Shown here: positions 1 to 9,203 of the stretch, in pieces
Layout: each line of letters starts with the position of its first letter
How positions within the stretch are numbered: position 1 is the first letter of the stretch
Assembly (NCBI GenBank): GCA_000752675.2
Contig: LM994626.1
Span: 674,665 to 738,664 of the forward strand
Direction of reading: 5' to 3'
DNA length: 64,000 nt
DNA from: a bacterium OL-1
GTDB taxonomy: Bacteria; Actinomycetota; Coriobacteriia; Coriobacteriales; Atopobiaceae
Notes under the pieces: model-generated
What the model saw: only the letters and a program-made list of their open reading frames with translations
What the model was told of the DNA's origin: nothing
The model's database searches: none
Translations under genes and position numbers: made by a program

Positions 1-2716
1 ACCGGCGCACCGATCTTCGCAGGTTGTTGAGGGTATAGGCGCTTCTCGGATCAGCGACGGTACCCGTGGCGGCAGTCGCCAGCATGAGGTCCGTCCCATC
101 AGCAATCCCCTGGTCGTGGTCCATGTAATAGTCGTCCACGCTGAAGTCCGAAAGGACAACGCCGTCAAAGCCCCACTCATCCCGCAACAGCCCGGTCTGA
201 AGGTCCTCTCGGCCGCCGCCCCAGGTATTTCCAAGGAAGCTGTAGCAGCTCATCATCGAGAGCGGCACATTCACCTCGGTCTGCACCTGCTCCCCTGTCG
301 ACGCGTCCAACGCGGGGACAGCGTGCCGCGTGGGCGACTTGACCGCCATCTCGAACGGTCGTGCATAGATCTCGCGGACTGTCTGCTCCGTGGCCCACGT
401 GCACAGGTGCTCCCTGCGACTGGTCTCCTGATCGTACACACAGAAGTGCTTGAGCATGTGGACCATGCCGCGCGAGGCGCCACCACCCACTATGGCTCGC
501 GCGAGGGACCCCGTAAGCAGCGGGTCTTCTGAGTAGTACTCGTAGTTCCTGCCCGAGAAGGGCGAGCGGTGCATGTTGATGGCCGGGCTCCACCAGCCAA
601 AGATGCCAGACGAGAGAGACTCCTCGCCTACGGCCTCGCCCATGCTGCGCAGCAGGTCAACGTCCCAGGTCTCCGCCACCAGGTACTCGCTTGGCCACAC
701 GCAGTGCGAGCCGCCGCGCTCCATGCCTCCCATCGCCACCGGCGAGTCGTCCCAGTCGGTTGCCGGCTTGCCAACGGAGTCGATCTTCTCGCCAGCATTG
801 GTGCACACAAGGGCAACCACATCGCCACGGGACAACTGGTCGAGAAGAACGTCCCACAGGGGGTCGTCGAACTTGCGCCCCCTCAGGTCGATGAGCGAGA
901 CCCCGTTCTGGGCATCGGTCTCTGGTGCCGTTACCGTCCCGTCATCCTCCGCCTCCGCATCGTACATGGAAAGCGTCACGTCCACCGAGGCCGCAGTCTT
1001 GTCCTGTGCGGGCGCCGGGAAGCTCCCCGCCATGTCTTTGCGGGTGAGAAGCACCGGTGTACCATCGGCACCAGAGGTAGCCGGGTTATCGAAGTACTCG
1101 TCAAGATCGGGAAACCGCGCGACAATTTCTGCGCCCGTCGCGTCATCGGTCTGGTAGCGCTTCTCGCCCAGATCGAGCGTGCGCGTCTCCACCACGTGAT
1201 GGGAATCCGTGCGAAGGGAGACCTGGTACGAGCCGGCGGCAAGCAACCAACAGCCGTCTGCCGCAGACCAGCTTGCCATCTGGCGCACCGGCCAGCTCAG
1301 CTCGAGCGTCTGCGACTCGCCTGGCGCAAGCTCACCGGTCTTGGCAAAGGCGACAAGCGCCACCGCGCTCTTCTCGACGGAGCCATCCCACGGGGCACCC
1401 ACGTACGCCTCGACAACGTCTTTGCCCAAGAGCTGTCCGGAGTTGGTGACCCGCACCGAGAGCACAACGTTCTCGCCATCCAAGCGGCAGTCGAGAAGTG
1501 ACCACGAGAAGCTCGTGTACGAGAGGCCATAGCCAAAGGGAAAGGTCACGGCGTTGTCGTAGTCGATTGTCCCCATTGCGCCGGCCGTCTCGAAGTAGCG
1601 ATAGCCAACGTAGATGCCTTCGAGGTACTCCACAAAGCGCGCACCGTCGCCGGTGGTCTCGTTGCCGGGGTAGAAGTCGTGGATGTCGGTGTAGCGATGC
1701 TCGCCCATAGTGTTGAAGCTCGGGGCAAGGCGCATGTCCCGAGCCCAAAGGTCACAGGTACGGCCACAGGGGTTGTGCCTCCCGCAGAGCACGTCGCCCA
1801 CCACCTCTGCGCCCACCGCACCGGGAAAGCCCACATGAAACAGCGCGTCCACCTGGTAGGGACTGCCCTCTTCGACGAGCGGCCCCACCTCGAGCGTGGT
1901 TCCCGTGTTGAGAAGTACCACCACGCGGTCCGCAACCTCGCGTGCCCCTGCAACAAGGCCCAGCTCCTCCGTCGTGAGCTGGAGGGAATGCTGTCCCTCG
2001 GCGTAGTTCGCGGTCTCCTCGTTGGGAATAAACGACGAGAAGCGCTCGTCTTCCAACGAGGCATTGAGGTCGAGTGAGAGGTCATACCCCTCCCCGCTTG
2101 CCCGGCCGAGAACCACCACGGCAATCGTCCCAGCGACGCTCGCACGCACGTCCTCTGGATAGCTCGACCAAGGCAGCTCCCCGATGTAGTACGTGGTAGT
2201 AGCGCGAACGTCGAGCGTCTGGATACCTCCACGGGGACGGTCCTGCGCGTGTGCGGAAAGCCACTCGTGGACGGAAGAATTGACCTCGAGGCCCGCCTCG
2301 ACCAGCCCATCGTAGAAGCCCGTGCACACCGCGTCCGATGCAACCGAGCCCGCACCGTAGCCGCCAAAGAGCGGGTCCTCCGCACAACGGCCCAGAAGGC
2401 TCACCGCACTGCCCTCCTGCAGGGGGAGCACGCCGTTGTTTGCTAGGAGCACCATGCCCTCTGCTTCAATCGTGCGCGCAACCTCGTGCGATGCGAGAAC
2501 CGCCTCCTCAAGCGACGCATAGGTGGGGGTGTAGTACGCACTGTCCCACTGAGCGGTCACGCTGGGGTCAAGCGCCTCGATGCTCTGTACACTGTGGACC
2601 TTCTCGGCGCCCTCGCCTTCACCCTGTGACGACGCGGCAGCGCACCCCGCCTGCGCGAAGGCCGCAAGCGCACCAGCGGCAAGACCGAGCGCCTGACGAC
2701 GTGTAACATCCCGCAT
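1..2716 (-). CDS. Glycoside hydrolase family 3 beta-glucosidase-type lipoprotein, domain-permuted, 3' end outside window
   Basis: The reading frame is open from the ATG at 2716 to the window edge (about 905 codons seen), so the C-terminus is missing. The first residues contain a twin-arginine-like stretch (TRRQALGL) followed by an Ala-rich hydrophobic segment and a Cys (AQAGC), suggesting Tat export and lipid anchoring; the lipobox is imperfect. The GH3 domains come in inverted order: first the C-type alpha/beta domain (EGMVLLANNGVLPL, about residues 65-330), then a fibronectin-III-like part (GYGLSYTSFSW region), and last the TIM-barrel with KHF and the nucleophile motif VLSDFSVDDYY. Family knowledge: GH3 enzymes cut beta-linked glucosides or xylosides, and inverted-domain members are known from Ruminococcus albus and Butyrivibrio. 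Substrate cannot be told from sequence. It is preceded by a terminator from corA, so it has its own promoter. Confidence 0.85.
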   Translation of the reverse strand, partial: MRDVTRRQALGLAAGALAAFAQAGCAAASSQGEGEGAEKVHSVQSIEALDPSVTAQWDSAYYTPTYASLEEAVLASHEVARTIEAEGMVLLANNGVLPLQEGSAVSLLGRCAEDPLFGGYGAGSVASDAVCTGFYDGLVEAGLEVNSSVHEWLSAHAQDRPRGGIQTLDVRATTTYYIGELPWSSYPEDVRASVAGTIAVVVLGRASGEGYDLSLDLNASLEDERFSSFIPNEETANYAEGQHSLQLTTEELGLVAGAREVADRVVVLLNTGTTLEVGPLVEEGSPYQVDALFHVGFPGAVGAEVVGDVLCGRHNPCGRTCDLWARDMRLAPSFNTMGEHRYTDIHDFYPGNETTGDGARFVEYLEGIYVGYRYFETAGAMGTIDYDNAVTFPFGYGLSYTSFSWSLLDCRLDGENVVLSVRVTNSGQLLGKDVVEAYVGAPWDGSVEKSAVALVAFAKTGELAPGESQTLELSWPVRQMASWSAADGCWLLAAGSYQVSLRTDSHHVVETRTLDLGEKRYQTDDATGAEIVARFPDLDEYFDNPATSGADGTPVLLTRKDMAGSFPAPAQDKTAASVDVTLSMYDAEAEDDGTVTAPETDAQNGVSLIDLRGRKFDDPLWDVLLDQLSRGDVVALVCTNAGEKIDSVGKPATDWDDSPVAMGGMERGGSHCVWPSEYLVAETWDVDLLRSMGEAVGEESLSSGIFGWWSPAINMHRSPFSGRNYEYYSEDPLLTGSLARAIVGGGASRGMVHMLKHFCVYDQETSRREHLCTWATEQTVREIYARPFEMAVKSPTRHAVPALDASTGEQVQTEVNVPLSMMSCYSFLGNTWGGGREDLQTGLLRDEWGFDGVVLSDFSVDDYYMDHDQGIADGTDLMLATAATGTVADPRSAYTLNNLRRSVRR

Positions 2717-2828
2717 AATGACCCCCTACCAAACCTCAGCATTAGTGCGCCCATGCGCGCCTTGGCAAGGGTATCTGCCGTGTAGACGCCAGCCCCAGAC
2801 TCGTCGCGATTGGTCGACGCCTTAACGC

Positions 2829-2866
2829 AAAATGCCGTGCCTGCCACCAGGTGGCGGGCACGGCAT
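2829..2866 (-). terminator. Rho-independent terminator after corA
   Basis: Arms at 2832-2848 and 2850-2866 are inverted repeats with a single G-T wobble. On the minus strand the hairpin runs into TTTT and then GCG. It lies 33 bases downstream of the corA stop. Confidence 0.8.
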
Positions 2867-2898
2867 GGGGTCACGCTTCAGGGCCACCGCACCGACCC

Positions 2899-3879
2899 CT
2901 ATCTGACGACGCGGCTCTTCAGGATCCAGAACGTCGCAAAAATAGAGAGCCCCAGTGAGAGTATGACCGGGAACACCCAGGTCTCGTCCATGGGAAGCCC
3001 GGTGTTCATGCCGTAGAACGAGAAGACCGTCGTGGGGACCGAAAGCACAAGCGTGATGATGGCGAGGGTGCGCATTGTGAGGTTGAGGTTGTTGTTGATG
3101 ATCGAGCCAAACGTTTCCATGGTCTCGTTGTAGACCTGCGTGTATATCTCGCACATCTCGATGGCCTGCTTGACCTCAACGGACGTGTCGTTCAGAAGGT
3201 CTCGGTCCTCGTCGTAGAGCTTGAGGATACGTCCGTAGCTTATGCGCTGGATGGTGGTGTCGAGTGCCTTGAGCGATGTCGAGAAGTACACCAGCGACTT
3301 CTCGAACCCCAGCATCTTGATGAGCTCCTCGTTGCGCATGGACCTCCGAAGCTCGCGCTCGTTCTCGCGAAACTGGCGGTTCACCGAACGCAAGTCAATC
3401 TGGTAGCGCCTGGAGATGTGCAGCAGAATCTGCAGCAGGAAGCGCGTGCGCTGTGCCGTATTGATGTCGCGGACCCGGCCACTCTCGAAGGCGGAGATGG
3501 TCCAGTTCTCCTTGAGGCTCACGGTCATGACCAGGTCCTTCTCGGGCAGGAAGAGCACGGCGAGCGGATGGGTGTCGTACTGGACGATCGAGGTGCTCTC
3601 GGCCTCGCTCTTGTCCTCCACGAAGGGGCAGTCCACGATCACGAGCACCTGCCTGGTCTCGTCGTCCCGCTCGATGCGCGAGCTCTCCTCGTCATCGAGC
3701 GCAGAGGCGACAAAGTCCGGTATGACGCCCATCTCGCTTTGCATCCAGGCGCGCTCCCGCTTGGTGGGGGCCACGACGCTTACCCAGCATCCCGGGCAGG
3801 GCCCCGCCACTCGTGAGGTGAGAAAGACCTTCTCACCGCTCTCGTCCTCCTCGACGGATGTCTTGAAGCACTCGATCAC
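2899..3879 (-). CDS. corA: CorA-family divalent cation transporter
   Basis: A 326-residue protein of CorA/MIT type: a long cytosolic N-terminal domain (residues 1 to about 265, acidic and helical) followed by two C-terminal membrane helices. The first helix ends in the signature YGMN (FYGMNTGLPMDE, near residue 290), which is the selectivity filter loop of Mg2+/Co2+ channels. It ends in a basic tail (LKSRVVR). The start is a GTG at 3879 behind a GGGGCAGG ribosome site. It follows asnS on the same strand by 26 bases, so the two are probably cotranscribed; a strong terminator follows. Ion specificity (Mg2+ versus Co2+, Ni2+ or Zn2+) cannot be read from the motif. Confidence 0.93.
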   Translation of the reverse strand: MIECFKTSVEEDESGEKVFLTSRVAGPCPGCWVSVVAPTKRERAWMQSEMGVIPDFVASALDDEESSRIERDDETRQVLVIVDCPFVEDKSEAESTSIVQYDTHPLAVLFLPEKDLVMTVSLKENWTISAFESGRVRDINTAQRTRFLLQILLHISRRYQIDLRSVNRQFRENERELRRSMRNEELIKMLGFEKSLVYFSTSLKALDTTIQRISYGRILKLYDEDRDLLNDTSVEVKQAIEMCEIYTQVYNETMETFGSIINNNLNLTMRTLAIITLVLSVPTTVFSFYGMNTGLPMDETWVFPVILSLGLSIFATFWILKSRVVR

Positions 3880-3905
3880 AGGCCCTGCCCCTACTCTTAG
3901 CGCCC

Positions 3906-5345
3906 TTAGAAGTCCGCGTTGCCCACGGTGCGCGGGTGCGGCAGCACGTCACGGATGTTGTCGACGCCCGTGAGGTACATGACCAGGCGCTCGAAGCCCA
4001 GGCCAAAGCCCGCGTGGTGGCAGCCGCCATAGCGTCGCAGGTCAAGGTAGTACTTGTACTGCTCGGGATCCATGCCCAGCTCCTGGATGCGGCGCTCGAG
4101 CACATCCAGGCGCTCCTCGCGCTGAGAGCCGCCGATGATCTCGCCAATGCCGGGGACTAGGCAGTCCGCAGCGGCAACGGTCTTGCCGTCGTCGTTCAGG
4201 CGCATGTAGAACGCCTTGATGTCGCGCGGGTAGTCCGTCACGAACGTGGGGCGCTTGAAGTGCTTCTCGGTGAGGAAGCGCTCGTGCTCGGTCTGGAGGT
4301 CAACGCCCCAGGAGACGGGGTATTCGAACATCGTGCCGGAGTTCTGGGCGTCCTCGAGGATCTTCACGGCGTCGGTGTAGCTCACGCGCGCGAAGTCGCT
4401 CGTGGCAACGTGCTGCAAGCGCTCCTTGAGGCCCTTGTCCACCCACTTGTTGAAGAAGTCCAGCTCGTCGGGGCAGTGCTCCATCACGTAGGTGATGACG
4501 AACTTGAGCATCTCCTCCGAGACGTCCATCTCGCCCTCGAGGTCGCAGAAGGCCATCTCGGGCTCGACCATCCAGAACTCGGCGGCATGACGGCGCGTGT
4601 TGGAGTTCTCGGCGCGGAAGGTGGGGCCAAAGGTGTAGACGTCGCCAAAGCTCATGGCAAAGTTCTCGGCCTGGAGCTGACCGGAGACCGTGAGGTTGGT
4701 GGGCTTGCCAAAGAAGTCCTTGCTGTAGTCCACCTTGCCGTTCTCGGTGAGGGGCGGGTTGGCCGGGTCGATGGTGGTCACGCGGAACATCTCGCCCGCG
4801 CCCTCGGCGTCCGACGCGGTGATGATGGGAGTGTTCACGTAGAGGAAGCCACGCTCCTGGAAGAAGCGGTGGATGGCAAAGGCGGCCACGCTGCGCACGC
4901 GGAAGACCGCACGGAAGAGGTTGGTACGGCTGCGCAGATGCTGCTGGGTGCGCAGGAACTCGCGCGTCTGGCGCTTCTTCTGCATGGGGTAGTCGGGCGC
5001 GGAGGCACCCTCCACCGTGACGGTCTCTGCCTGCAGCTCGAAGGGCTGGGGACGGTCCGGCGTAAGCTCGAGCGTTCCGCGCACGATGAGGGCGGCGCCC
5101 ACGTTCTGCGAGACAATCCCCTCGTACGTCTCGTCCCCCAAGCGCTCGCGGTTGACCACAACCTGCAGGTCCTTGAAGCAGCTGCCGTCGTTCAGGGTGA
5201 CAAAGCCAAAGTTCTTCATGTCGCGGATGGAGCGCACCCAGCCTGCGACGGTGAGCTCGGTGCCACCCAGCTGCTCCATGTCCGCGTAGAGCGCGGCGAT
5301 TCTCGTGCGATTCAAGGGACGTCCTTCCTCTTGGAATTGTGTCAT
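3906..5345 (-). CDS. asnS: Asparaginyl-tRNA synthetase
   Basis: Class IIb aminoacyl-tRNA synthetase of 479 residues, close to the usual 460-470. An N-terminal OB-fold anticodon-binding domain ([24 protein letters not shown]) is followed by the catalytic core with motif 2 ([24 protein letters not shown]) and motif 3 near the end ([21 protein letters not shown]). The ending [11 protein letters not shown] with RDVLPHPRT is typical of AsnRS rather than AspRS. I chose the ATG at 5345 (MTQFQEEG) because the sequence AGGACGG lies 9 bases upstream; the open frame continues to 5405 but lacks a ribosome site. It charges tRNA-Asn in the cytoplasm. It diverges from the fRMsr gene across a 77-base promoter region. 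Confidence 0.96.
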   Translation of the reverse strand: MTQFQEEGRPLNRTRIAALYADMEQLGGTELTVAGWVRSIRDMKNFGFVTLNDGSCFKDLQVVVNRERLGDETYEGIVSQNVGAALIVRGTLELTPDRPQPFELQAETVTVEGASAPDYPMQKKRQTREFLRTQQHLRSRTNLFRAVFRVRSVAAFAIHRFFQERGFLYVNTPIITASDAEGAGEMFRVTTIDPANPPLTENGKVDYSKDFFGKPTNLTVSGQLQAENFAMSFGDVYTFGPTFRAENSNTRRHAAEFWMVEPEMAFCDLEGEMDVSEEMLKFVITYVMEHCPDELDFFNKWVDKGLKERLQHVATSDFARVSYTDAVKILEDAQNSGTMFEYPVSWGVDLQTEHERFLTEKHFKRPTFVTDYPRDIKAFYMRLNDDGKTVAAADCLVPGIGEIIGGSQREERLDVLERRIQELGMDPEQYKYYLDLRRYGGCHHAGFGLGFERLVMYLTGVDNIRDVLPHPRTVGNADF

Positions 5346-5422
5346 GCTCGTTAACCGTCCTATCTTATCGCGACGAGCTGGCACCGCATCCATCATTCTC
5401 TGCACTGGAAGGAGACGCCATC

Positions 5423-5950
5423 ATGGACAACCCGCAGGCCACAGACTACGAACTTCTCGCTCAGCAGGTAGGCTCACTTGCCGAGGGAACGCCGGGTTGG
5501 CTGCCCGCCTTTGCCAACGCGGCCGCCCTCCTGGGCGAAAGTCTGTCAGACATCAACTGGGTGGGCTTCTACGTGGCCGTCGCAGGTCCCACAGGCAAGC
5601 AGGACCTTGTCCTTGGCCCCTTCTGGGGACGTCCCGCCTGCGTGAGCATCCCCTATGGCGCCGGCGTCTGCGGAAGGGCCGTCGAGACAAACGAGCCCCA
5701 AATCGTGCCCGACGTCCACGCCTTCCCGGGCCACATTGCCTGCGACGCCGCTTCGCGCTCGGAACTCGTGGTGCCCATCGACGTAACCGCCGCTGACGGC
5801 AGCACCACCGTCTGGGGCGTCCTCGACTGCGACAGCCCTGTCCCCGCGCGCTTCTCGGCGGCGGACCTCGACGGATTCGCGCTCATCGTACGCGCGCTGG
5901 AGAAGTTTGCAGACCTTGTCAATCCTGCCGTGCGCCCCGCGCGCTCGTAG
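5423..5950 (+). CDS. Free methionine-(R)-sulfoxide reductase, GAF-domain type
   Basis: A 175-residue single GAF-domain protein. The stretches INWVGFYV, VLGPFWGRPACVSIPYGAGVCG and VHAFPGHIACDA match the fRMsr (YebR/MsrC) family, including the three cysteines used for catalysis and resolving disulfide: Cys in RPAC, Cys in GVCG, and the Cys in HIACD. Family role: reduces free L-methionine-(R)-S-oxide using thioredoxin, protecting against oxidants. The start ATG at 5423 sits behind GGAAGGAGA; the upstream extension to 5339 overlaps the asnS promoter and is not used. pyrE follows after 50 bases on the same strand and could be cotranscribed. Confidence 0.92.
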   Translation: MDNPQATDYELLAQQVGSLAEGTPGWLPAFANAAALLGESLSDINWVGFYVAVAGPTGKQDLVLGPFWGRPACVSIPYGAGVCGRAVETNEPQIVPDVHAFPGHIACDAASRSELVVPIDVTAADGSTTVWGVLDCDSPVPARFSAADLDGFALIVRALEKFADLVNPAVRPARS

Positions 5951-6000
5951 TCGCGTAGAATCTCATGCGAGACGATCGTCACCACCGAGAGGAGACGTCA

Positions 6001-6663
6001 ATGGAGGAGTACAAGCGCCAGTTCATCGACTTCATGGTCGAGAGCAAGGTGCTCAAGTTTGGCGAGTTCACCCTCAAGAGCGGCAGGAAGTCGCCATTCT
6101 TCATGAACGCGGGAGCCTACGTCACGGGCTCACAGCTCAAGCGCCTGGGCGAGTTCTATGCCCGTGCCATCCACGACAACTTTGGCCTGGACTTCGACGT
6201 GCTCTTTGGGCCCGCCTACAAGGGCATCCCCTTGGCGGTCTCCTGCGCCATCGCCTTTCACGACCTCTACGGCAAGGAGGTGCGCTACTGCTCCAACCGC
6301 AAGGAGGCCAAGGACCACGGTGCCGACAAGGGCAACCTCCTTGGAAGCGAACTTAGAGACGGCGACCGCGTGGTTATGATCGAGGACGTCACCACCTCCG
6401 GCAAGTCCATCGACGAGACCTACCCCATCGTGACCGGCGCGGCCGCGGTCGAAGTCAAGGGCCTTATCGTCTCGCTCAACCGCATGGAGGTGGGCAAGGG
6501 CGGCAAGGTGAGCGCCCAGGAAGAGATCCAGGAGCGCTACGGCTTCCCCGTCGCAAGCATTGTGACCATGGCCGAGGTCGTCGAGGCGCTCAACGGCACC
6601 GTCATTACGCCAGAGCTCAAGGCCGCCATTGACGAGTACTACGAGAAGTACGGCGTAAAGTAG
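6001..6663 (+). CDS. pyrE: Orotate phosphoribosyltransferase
   Basis: A 220-residue type I phosphoribosyltransferase that joins orotate to PRPP in de novo UMP synthesis. The PRPP-binding motif VVMIEDVTTSGKS (residues about 124-136) and the substrate segment FGPAYKGIPLA are intact, and KSPFFMNAG matches the N-terminal hood of PyrE. The ATG at 6001 follows GAGAGGAGACGTCA. Length fits the family (about 210-230). No other pyr gene is adjacent; the neighbour upstream is the fRMsr gene. Confidence 0.95.
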   Translation: MEEYKRQFIDFMVESKVLKFGEFTLKSGRKSPFFMNAGAYVTGSQLKRLGEFYARAIHDNFGLDFDVLFGPAYKGIPLAVSCAIAFHDLYGKEVRYCSNRKEAKDHGADKGNLLGSELRDGDRVVMIEDVTTSGKSIDETYPIVTGAAAVEVKGLIVSLNRMEVGKGGKVSAQEEIQERYGFPVASIVTMAEVVEALNGTVITPELKAAIDEYYEKYGVK

Positions 6664-6701
6664 CGCGCGGATACAAGCGCCGCTTCACGCGGCACAGAAA
6701 C

Positions 6702-6731
6702 GCGGGGCGTCAGCACAAGCTGGCGCCCCGC
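6702..6731. terminator. Stem-loop between convergent pyrE and membrane-protein gene
   Basis: Arms GCGGGGCGTCAGC and GCTGGCGCCCCGC (one G-T pair) enclose ACAA. There is no long T run on either side, so it may act as a bidirectional but weak terminator. Confidence 0.55.
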
Positions 6732-6766
6732 ATGCGTTGCGAGCGGCTTGTCTTGCCCTGCTCGTC

Positions 6767-7759
6767 CTACGCAGCCAGATCGGCGCGACGGGCCGTGGCC
6801 TCCTCGAAGTCGCGGGTGCCCACAAAGACGTCCTGCTTGTAGGGGTTGACGCCCAGCTTCTTGGCACGGTAGGCAATGTAGCAGATGGCAGCCACATTGG
6901 CCGCGAGCGCAATCACAGAGACCACGGTCGCCGTGGTGGGATTGAGTGTGGAGTGCGTCACAAAGACCGACTCCTCCTGGAACGCGGGGAAGACCTGCGC
7001 GAACATGCACCAAATGGCCAGCGTGTTGGCGCGGTTCTGAATCCAGCCGCCCTTGTTCCAGAGCGCGTTTGCCACCGTGGGGGCAAGAAGCAGCGCCAGG
7101 CCGCAGTACCAAGCGTGGTGCGGCAGGCAGTTGTAGGTGTAGCAGAAGTTCCAGATATCATAGGCACCAATGAAGACCCAGGTCATGTCAGGCCAGAGCA
7201 TGTCTCGGCCGTCCTTGGAAGAGTAGACGTTCCACCAGGCCGTCATGCAGAAGATGTTGATGATGCCGGCGATGCCGTTGAAGACGTTGTTCCAGCCCGC
7301 GAGCTGCGTCGCGCCCTCTGAGGTCACCCACGTGCTCTGACCGAGTGCAAAGAAGTGGTAGGCGCTCTCGAAGTCGGAGCAGACGGCAATGAGGATGTTG
7401 ATCGCGACGATCGCAAAGGGGAAGGCGCGGAACCAGTGCGCGCGACCAAGGCTTCCCCACTGGTACTTGATGACCATGAAGCCGATGCAGCCGGCAAGCG
7501 CGGCGTAGACCTTGGCGTAGTGGAACCAGCTGTTCTGGTAGATGTGGGTTGGGTTGGTGAGCGCCCACTCCTGACCCTGCGCCACGCCCACGGCAATGGC
7601 AATGCAGTAGATGGTCATTGCCACGGGCAGCACACCAAACATGATGAGCCCCCCGACCTTTGACCTGCGGGCAAACTCGTTGAGCACGATGAGCCCAACG
7701 AAGACCATCACCCACCCCAGGAGCTGGAACGGCAGATTGGCGCTGTGGTCGAACAACAT
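6767..7759 (-). CDS. Multi-pass membrane protein of unknown function
   Basis: A 330-residue hydrophobic protein with about eight to nine predicted membrane segments (for example LLGWVMVFVGLIVLNEF near the N-terminus, AFPFAIVAINILIAVC, VVSVIALAANVAAICYIAY near the C-terminus) and a charged cytosolic tail. Aromatic-rich loops (DIWNFCYTYNCLPHHAWYCG) could line a binding site. It may belong to the DUF5692 group found in gut Coriobacteriia, but I cannot confirm this. Its ATG follows GAGAGGAAGTGCC. The TetR gene ends 57 bases upstream in the same direction, so the regulator very likely controls this gene; a transporter or drug-responsive role is an inference from that pairing only. Confidence 0.75.
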   Translation of the reverse strand: MLFDHSANLPFQLLGWVMVFVGLIVLNEFARRSKVGGLIMFGVLPVAMTIYCIAIAVGVAQGQEWALTNPTHIYQNSWFHYAKVYAALAGCIGFMVIKYQWGSLGRAHWFRAFPFAIVAINILIAVCSDFESAYHFFALGQSTWVTSEGATQLAGWNNVFNGIAGIINIFCMTAWWNVYSSKDGRDMLWPDMTWVFIGAYDIWNFCYTYNCLPHHAWYCGLALLLAPTVANALWNKGGWIQNRANTLAIWCMFAQVFPAFQEESVFVTHSTLNPTTATVVSVIALAANVAAICYIAYRAKKLGVNPYKQDVFVGTRDFEEATARRADLAA

Positions 7760-7816
7760 GGCACTTCCTCTCTCTTGCTGTCTTTGGGGAAACGCTACCG
7801 TCGCGCCGTGGCGCGG

Positions 7817-8401
7817 CTAGTCCTGTTGGGAGCCAAGGTCGAGGTGGAGCGTGTCGGCGATGAGGTCGGCAACAAGCTCGTCCGAGGCGTCGGGGTGGGT
7901 CCTCATGTAGCTCATGAGGCCAATGATGAGCAGGTAGAACTCCTCGTAGGGATGGCGTATCTCCACGCGGTGGTACCTTGCGTACTCGGTGACGGTGGTA
8001 CGGGTGAGGTACTCGGCAAGAGTGTGGGCCGTCTGCTGACTAAAGCGCTGGTAGAGCAGGGCGTTCTGGCTCCTGAGAAGATCGGTCCTAAAGCTGTCCT
8101 CGTCAAAGAGGTGGCGTCGAAGCATGGCGACGCAGGTCTTGAGGGCGCCGGCGACGTCCCCGCGCACACGCTGCGCGTTCCACTCGCGCACGGCAGCCAC
8201 AAAGGTGTCGACATAGGCGTCGAGAATGGCGTCGGTCACCTCATCGCGACCCGAGAAGTAGTGATAGAAGAGGCTGCGCGTGATTCCCGCCCGATCGGCA
8301 ATGTCCTTTACCGAGGTGCGGTCGATTCCCTTCTCCTCGTAGAGGGAGCGAGCAGCGGCAATGATCTGCTCGCGCCGCGTCTCTGCAATCTCGCCGCGCA
8401 T
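7817..8401 (-). CDS. TetR/AcrR-family transcriptional regulator
   Basis: A 194-residue repressor. The N-terminal helix-turn-helix is clear: REQIIAAARSLYEEKGIDRTSVKDIADRAGITRSLFYHYFSGRDEV. The remainder is an all-helical ligand domain with no recognisable specificity. I place the start at 8401 (MRGEIAET), because a near-perfect ribosome site TAAGGAGGTGG lies 6 bases before it; the earlier ATG at 8428 lies inside the operator palindrome and has no ribosome site. It heads an operon with the membrane protein at 6767-7759 and probably represses both. Confidence 0.9.
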   Translation of the reverse strand: MRGEIAETRREQIIAAARSLYEEKGIDRTSVKDIADRAGITRSLFYHYFSGRDEVTDAILDAYVDTFVAAVREWNAQRVRGDVAGALKTCVAMLRRHLFDEDSFRTDLLRSQNALLYQRFSQQTAHTLAEYLTRTTVTEYARYHRVEIRHPYEEFYLLIIGLMSYMRTHPDASDELVADLIADTLHLDLGSQQD

Positions 8402-8417
8402 CGACTCCACCTCCTTA

Positions 8418-8434
8418 GTTGACACCATGTCAAC
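8418..8434. promoter_or_regulatory. Probable TetR operator
   Basis: A perfect inverted repeat, GTTGACA and TGTCAAC around CCA, lies 16 bases upstream of the tetR start codon in its 5' leader. Size and placement fit an autoregulatory operator. Confidence 0.7.
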
Positions 8435-8530
8435 GAACGGGCCAATAATAGGATGTGAAGAGAATGTGTGGCAACAAACAGTTTGCGAAAAACGTCAACG
8501 ATTCCCAGCCCAGAGGTGGTGCTGCGGACG

Positions 8531-8562
8531 AAAAAACGCGGCTGCCTGCTTGGGCAACCGCG
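8531..8562 (-). terminator. Rho-independent terminator of the ferritin gene
   Basis: On the minus strand the arms CGCGGTTGCC and GGCAGCCGCG (one G-T pair) are followed by TTTTTT. It begins 30 bases after the ferritin stop codon. Confidence 0.88.
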
Positions 8563-8591
8563 CTCCTTGCCACCAATTGTGTTGCAGAGGC

Positions 8592-9107
8592 CTACATGGG
8601 CATTGTGGGGGCAACAAAGGTGCGGGCCTGGTACTCGCGATCCAGGTCGTAGAGGCCCTTGGGGTCGGAGCCAAAGAGCTCCATGTTCTTGATCATGTCG
8701 GAGGCGTTGGTCTCCTCCTCGCCCTGCTCCTTCACGAACCAATCGAGCAGCTGCATGGTACGGAAGTCGTGAACGTCGTAGGCGGCCTGGTAGCACTCGT
8801 TGATCGCGGCCGTGATGTAGCGCTCGTGCTCGAGGCCAGCCTGCAGCGGCGCAAGGTCGTTGGTGAAGGTCTTGTCGGGCTCGGCGATGGCTGCCATCTT
8901 GACCTGGTAGTCGTTGTCCAGTAGGTAGCGGCGGAGGATCTTGGCGTGGGCAATCTCCTCCTGCACCTGCACCATGTACCAGTTAGCGAACCCCTTGAGG
9001 CCGCGGTCCTCGTAGTAGTCGGCAAACGTGAGGTAGAGGTATGCCGAGTAGAGCTCCTTGTTGATCTGGGCGTTAAGGGTGTCGCCGACCTTCTTGTCGA
9101 GTGCCAT
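8592..9107 (-). CDS. ftnA: Non-haem ferritin
   Basis: A 171-residue ferritin. Conserved helices include NKELYSAYLYLTFADYYEDRG, with the Glu of the ferroxidase A site, and EEIAHAKILRRYLLDN, with the Glu and His ligands. A second half QAAYDVHDFRTMQLLDWFVKEQGEEE carries the remaining B-site residues. It forms 24-mers that oxidise and store iron in the cytoplasm. Start chosen at MALDKKVG (9107) behind AAGAAGG; the in-frame codons upstream belong to the leader. It is monocistronic, flanked by its own terminator and by the phosphate transporter gene. Confidence 0.94.
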   Translation of the reverse strand: MALDKKVGDTLNAQINKELYSAYLYLTFADYYEDRGLKGFANWYMVQVQEEIAHAKILRRYLLDNDYQVKMAAIAEPDKTFTNDLAPLQAGLEHERYITAAINECYQAAYDVHDFRTMQLLDWFVKEQGEEETNASDMIKNMELFGSDPKGLYDLDREYQARTFVAPTMPM

Positions 9108-9203
9108 GACAACCTTCTTTCCTGCCCCGCGGGGCATGTAAGCGTCTGTGCCAGTGAAGAGTTTACCCAGTGCGTCAGAAACCAGTCTCGCGACACGCCA
9201 CCG

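Noticed and set aside
5339..5422. Earlier start for the fRMsr gene at 5339
   Set aside because: Overlaps the asnS start region, lacks a ribosome site, and the extra residues are not family-like; ATG 5423 has GGAAGGAGA.
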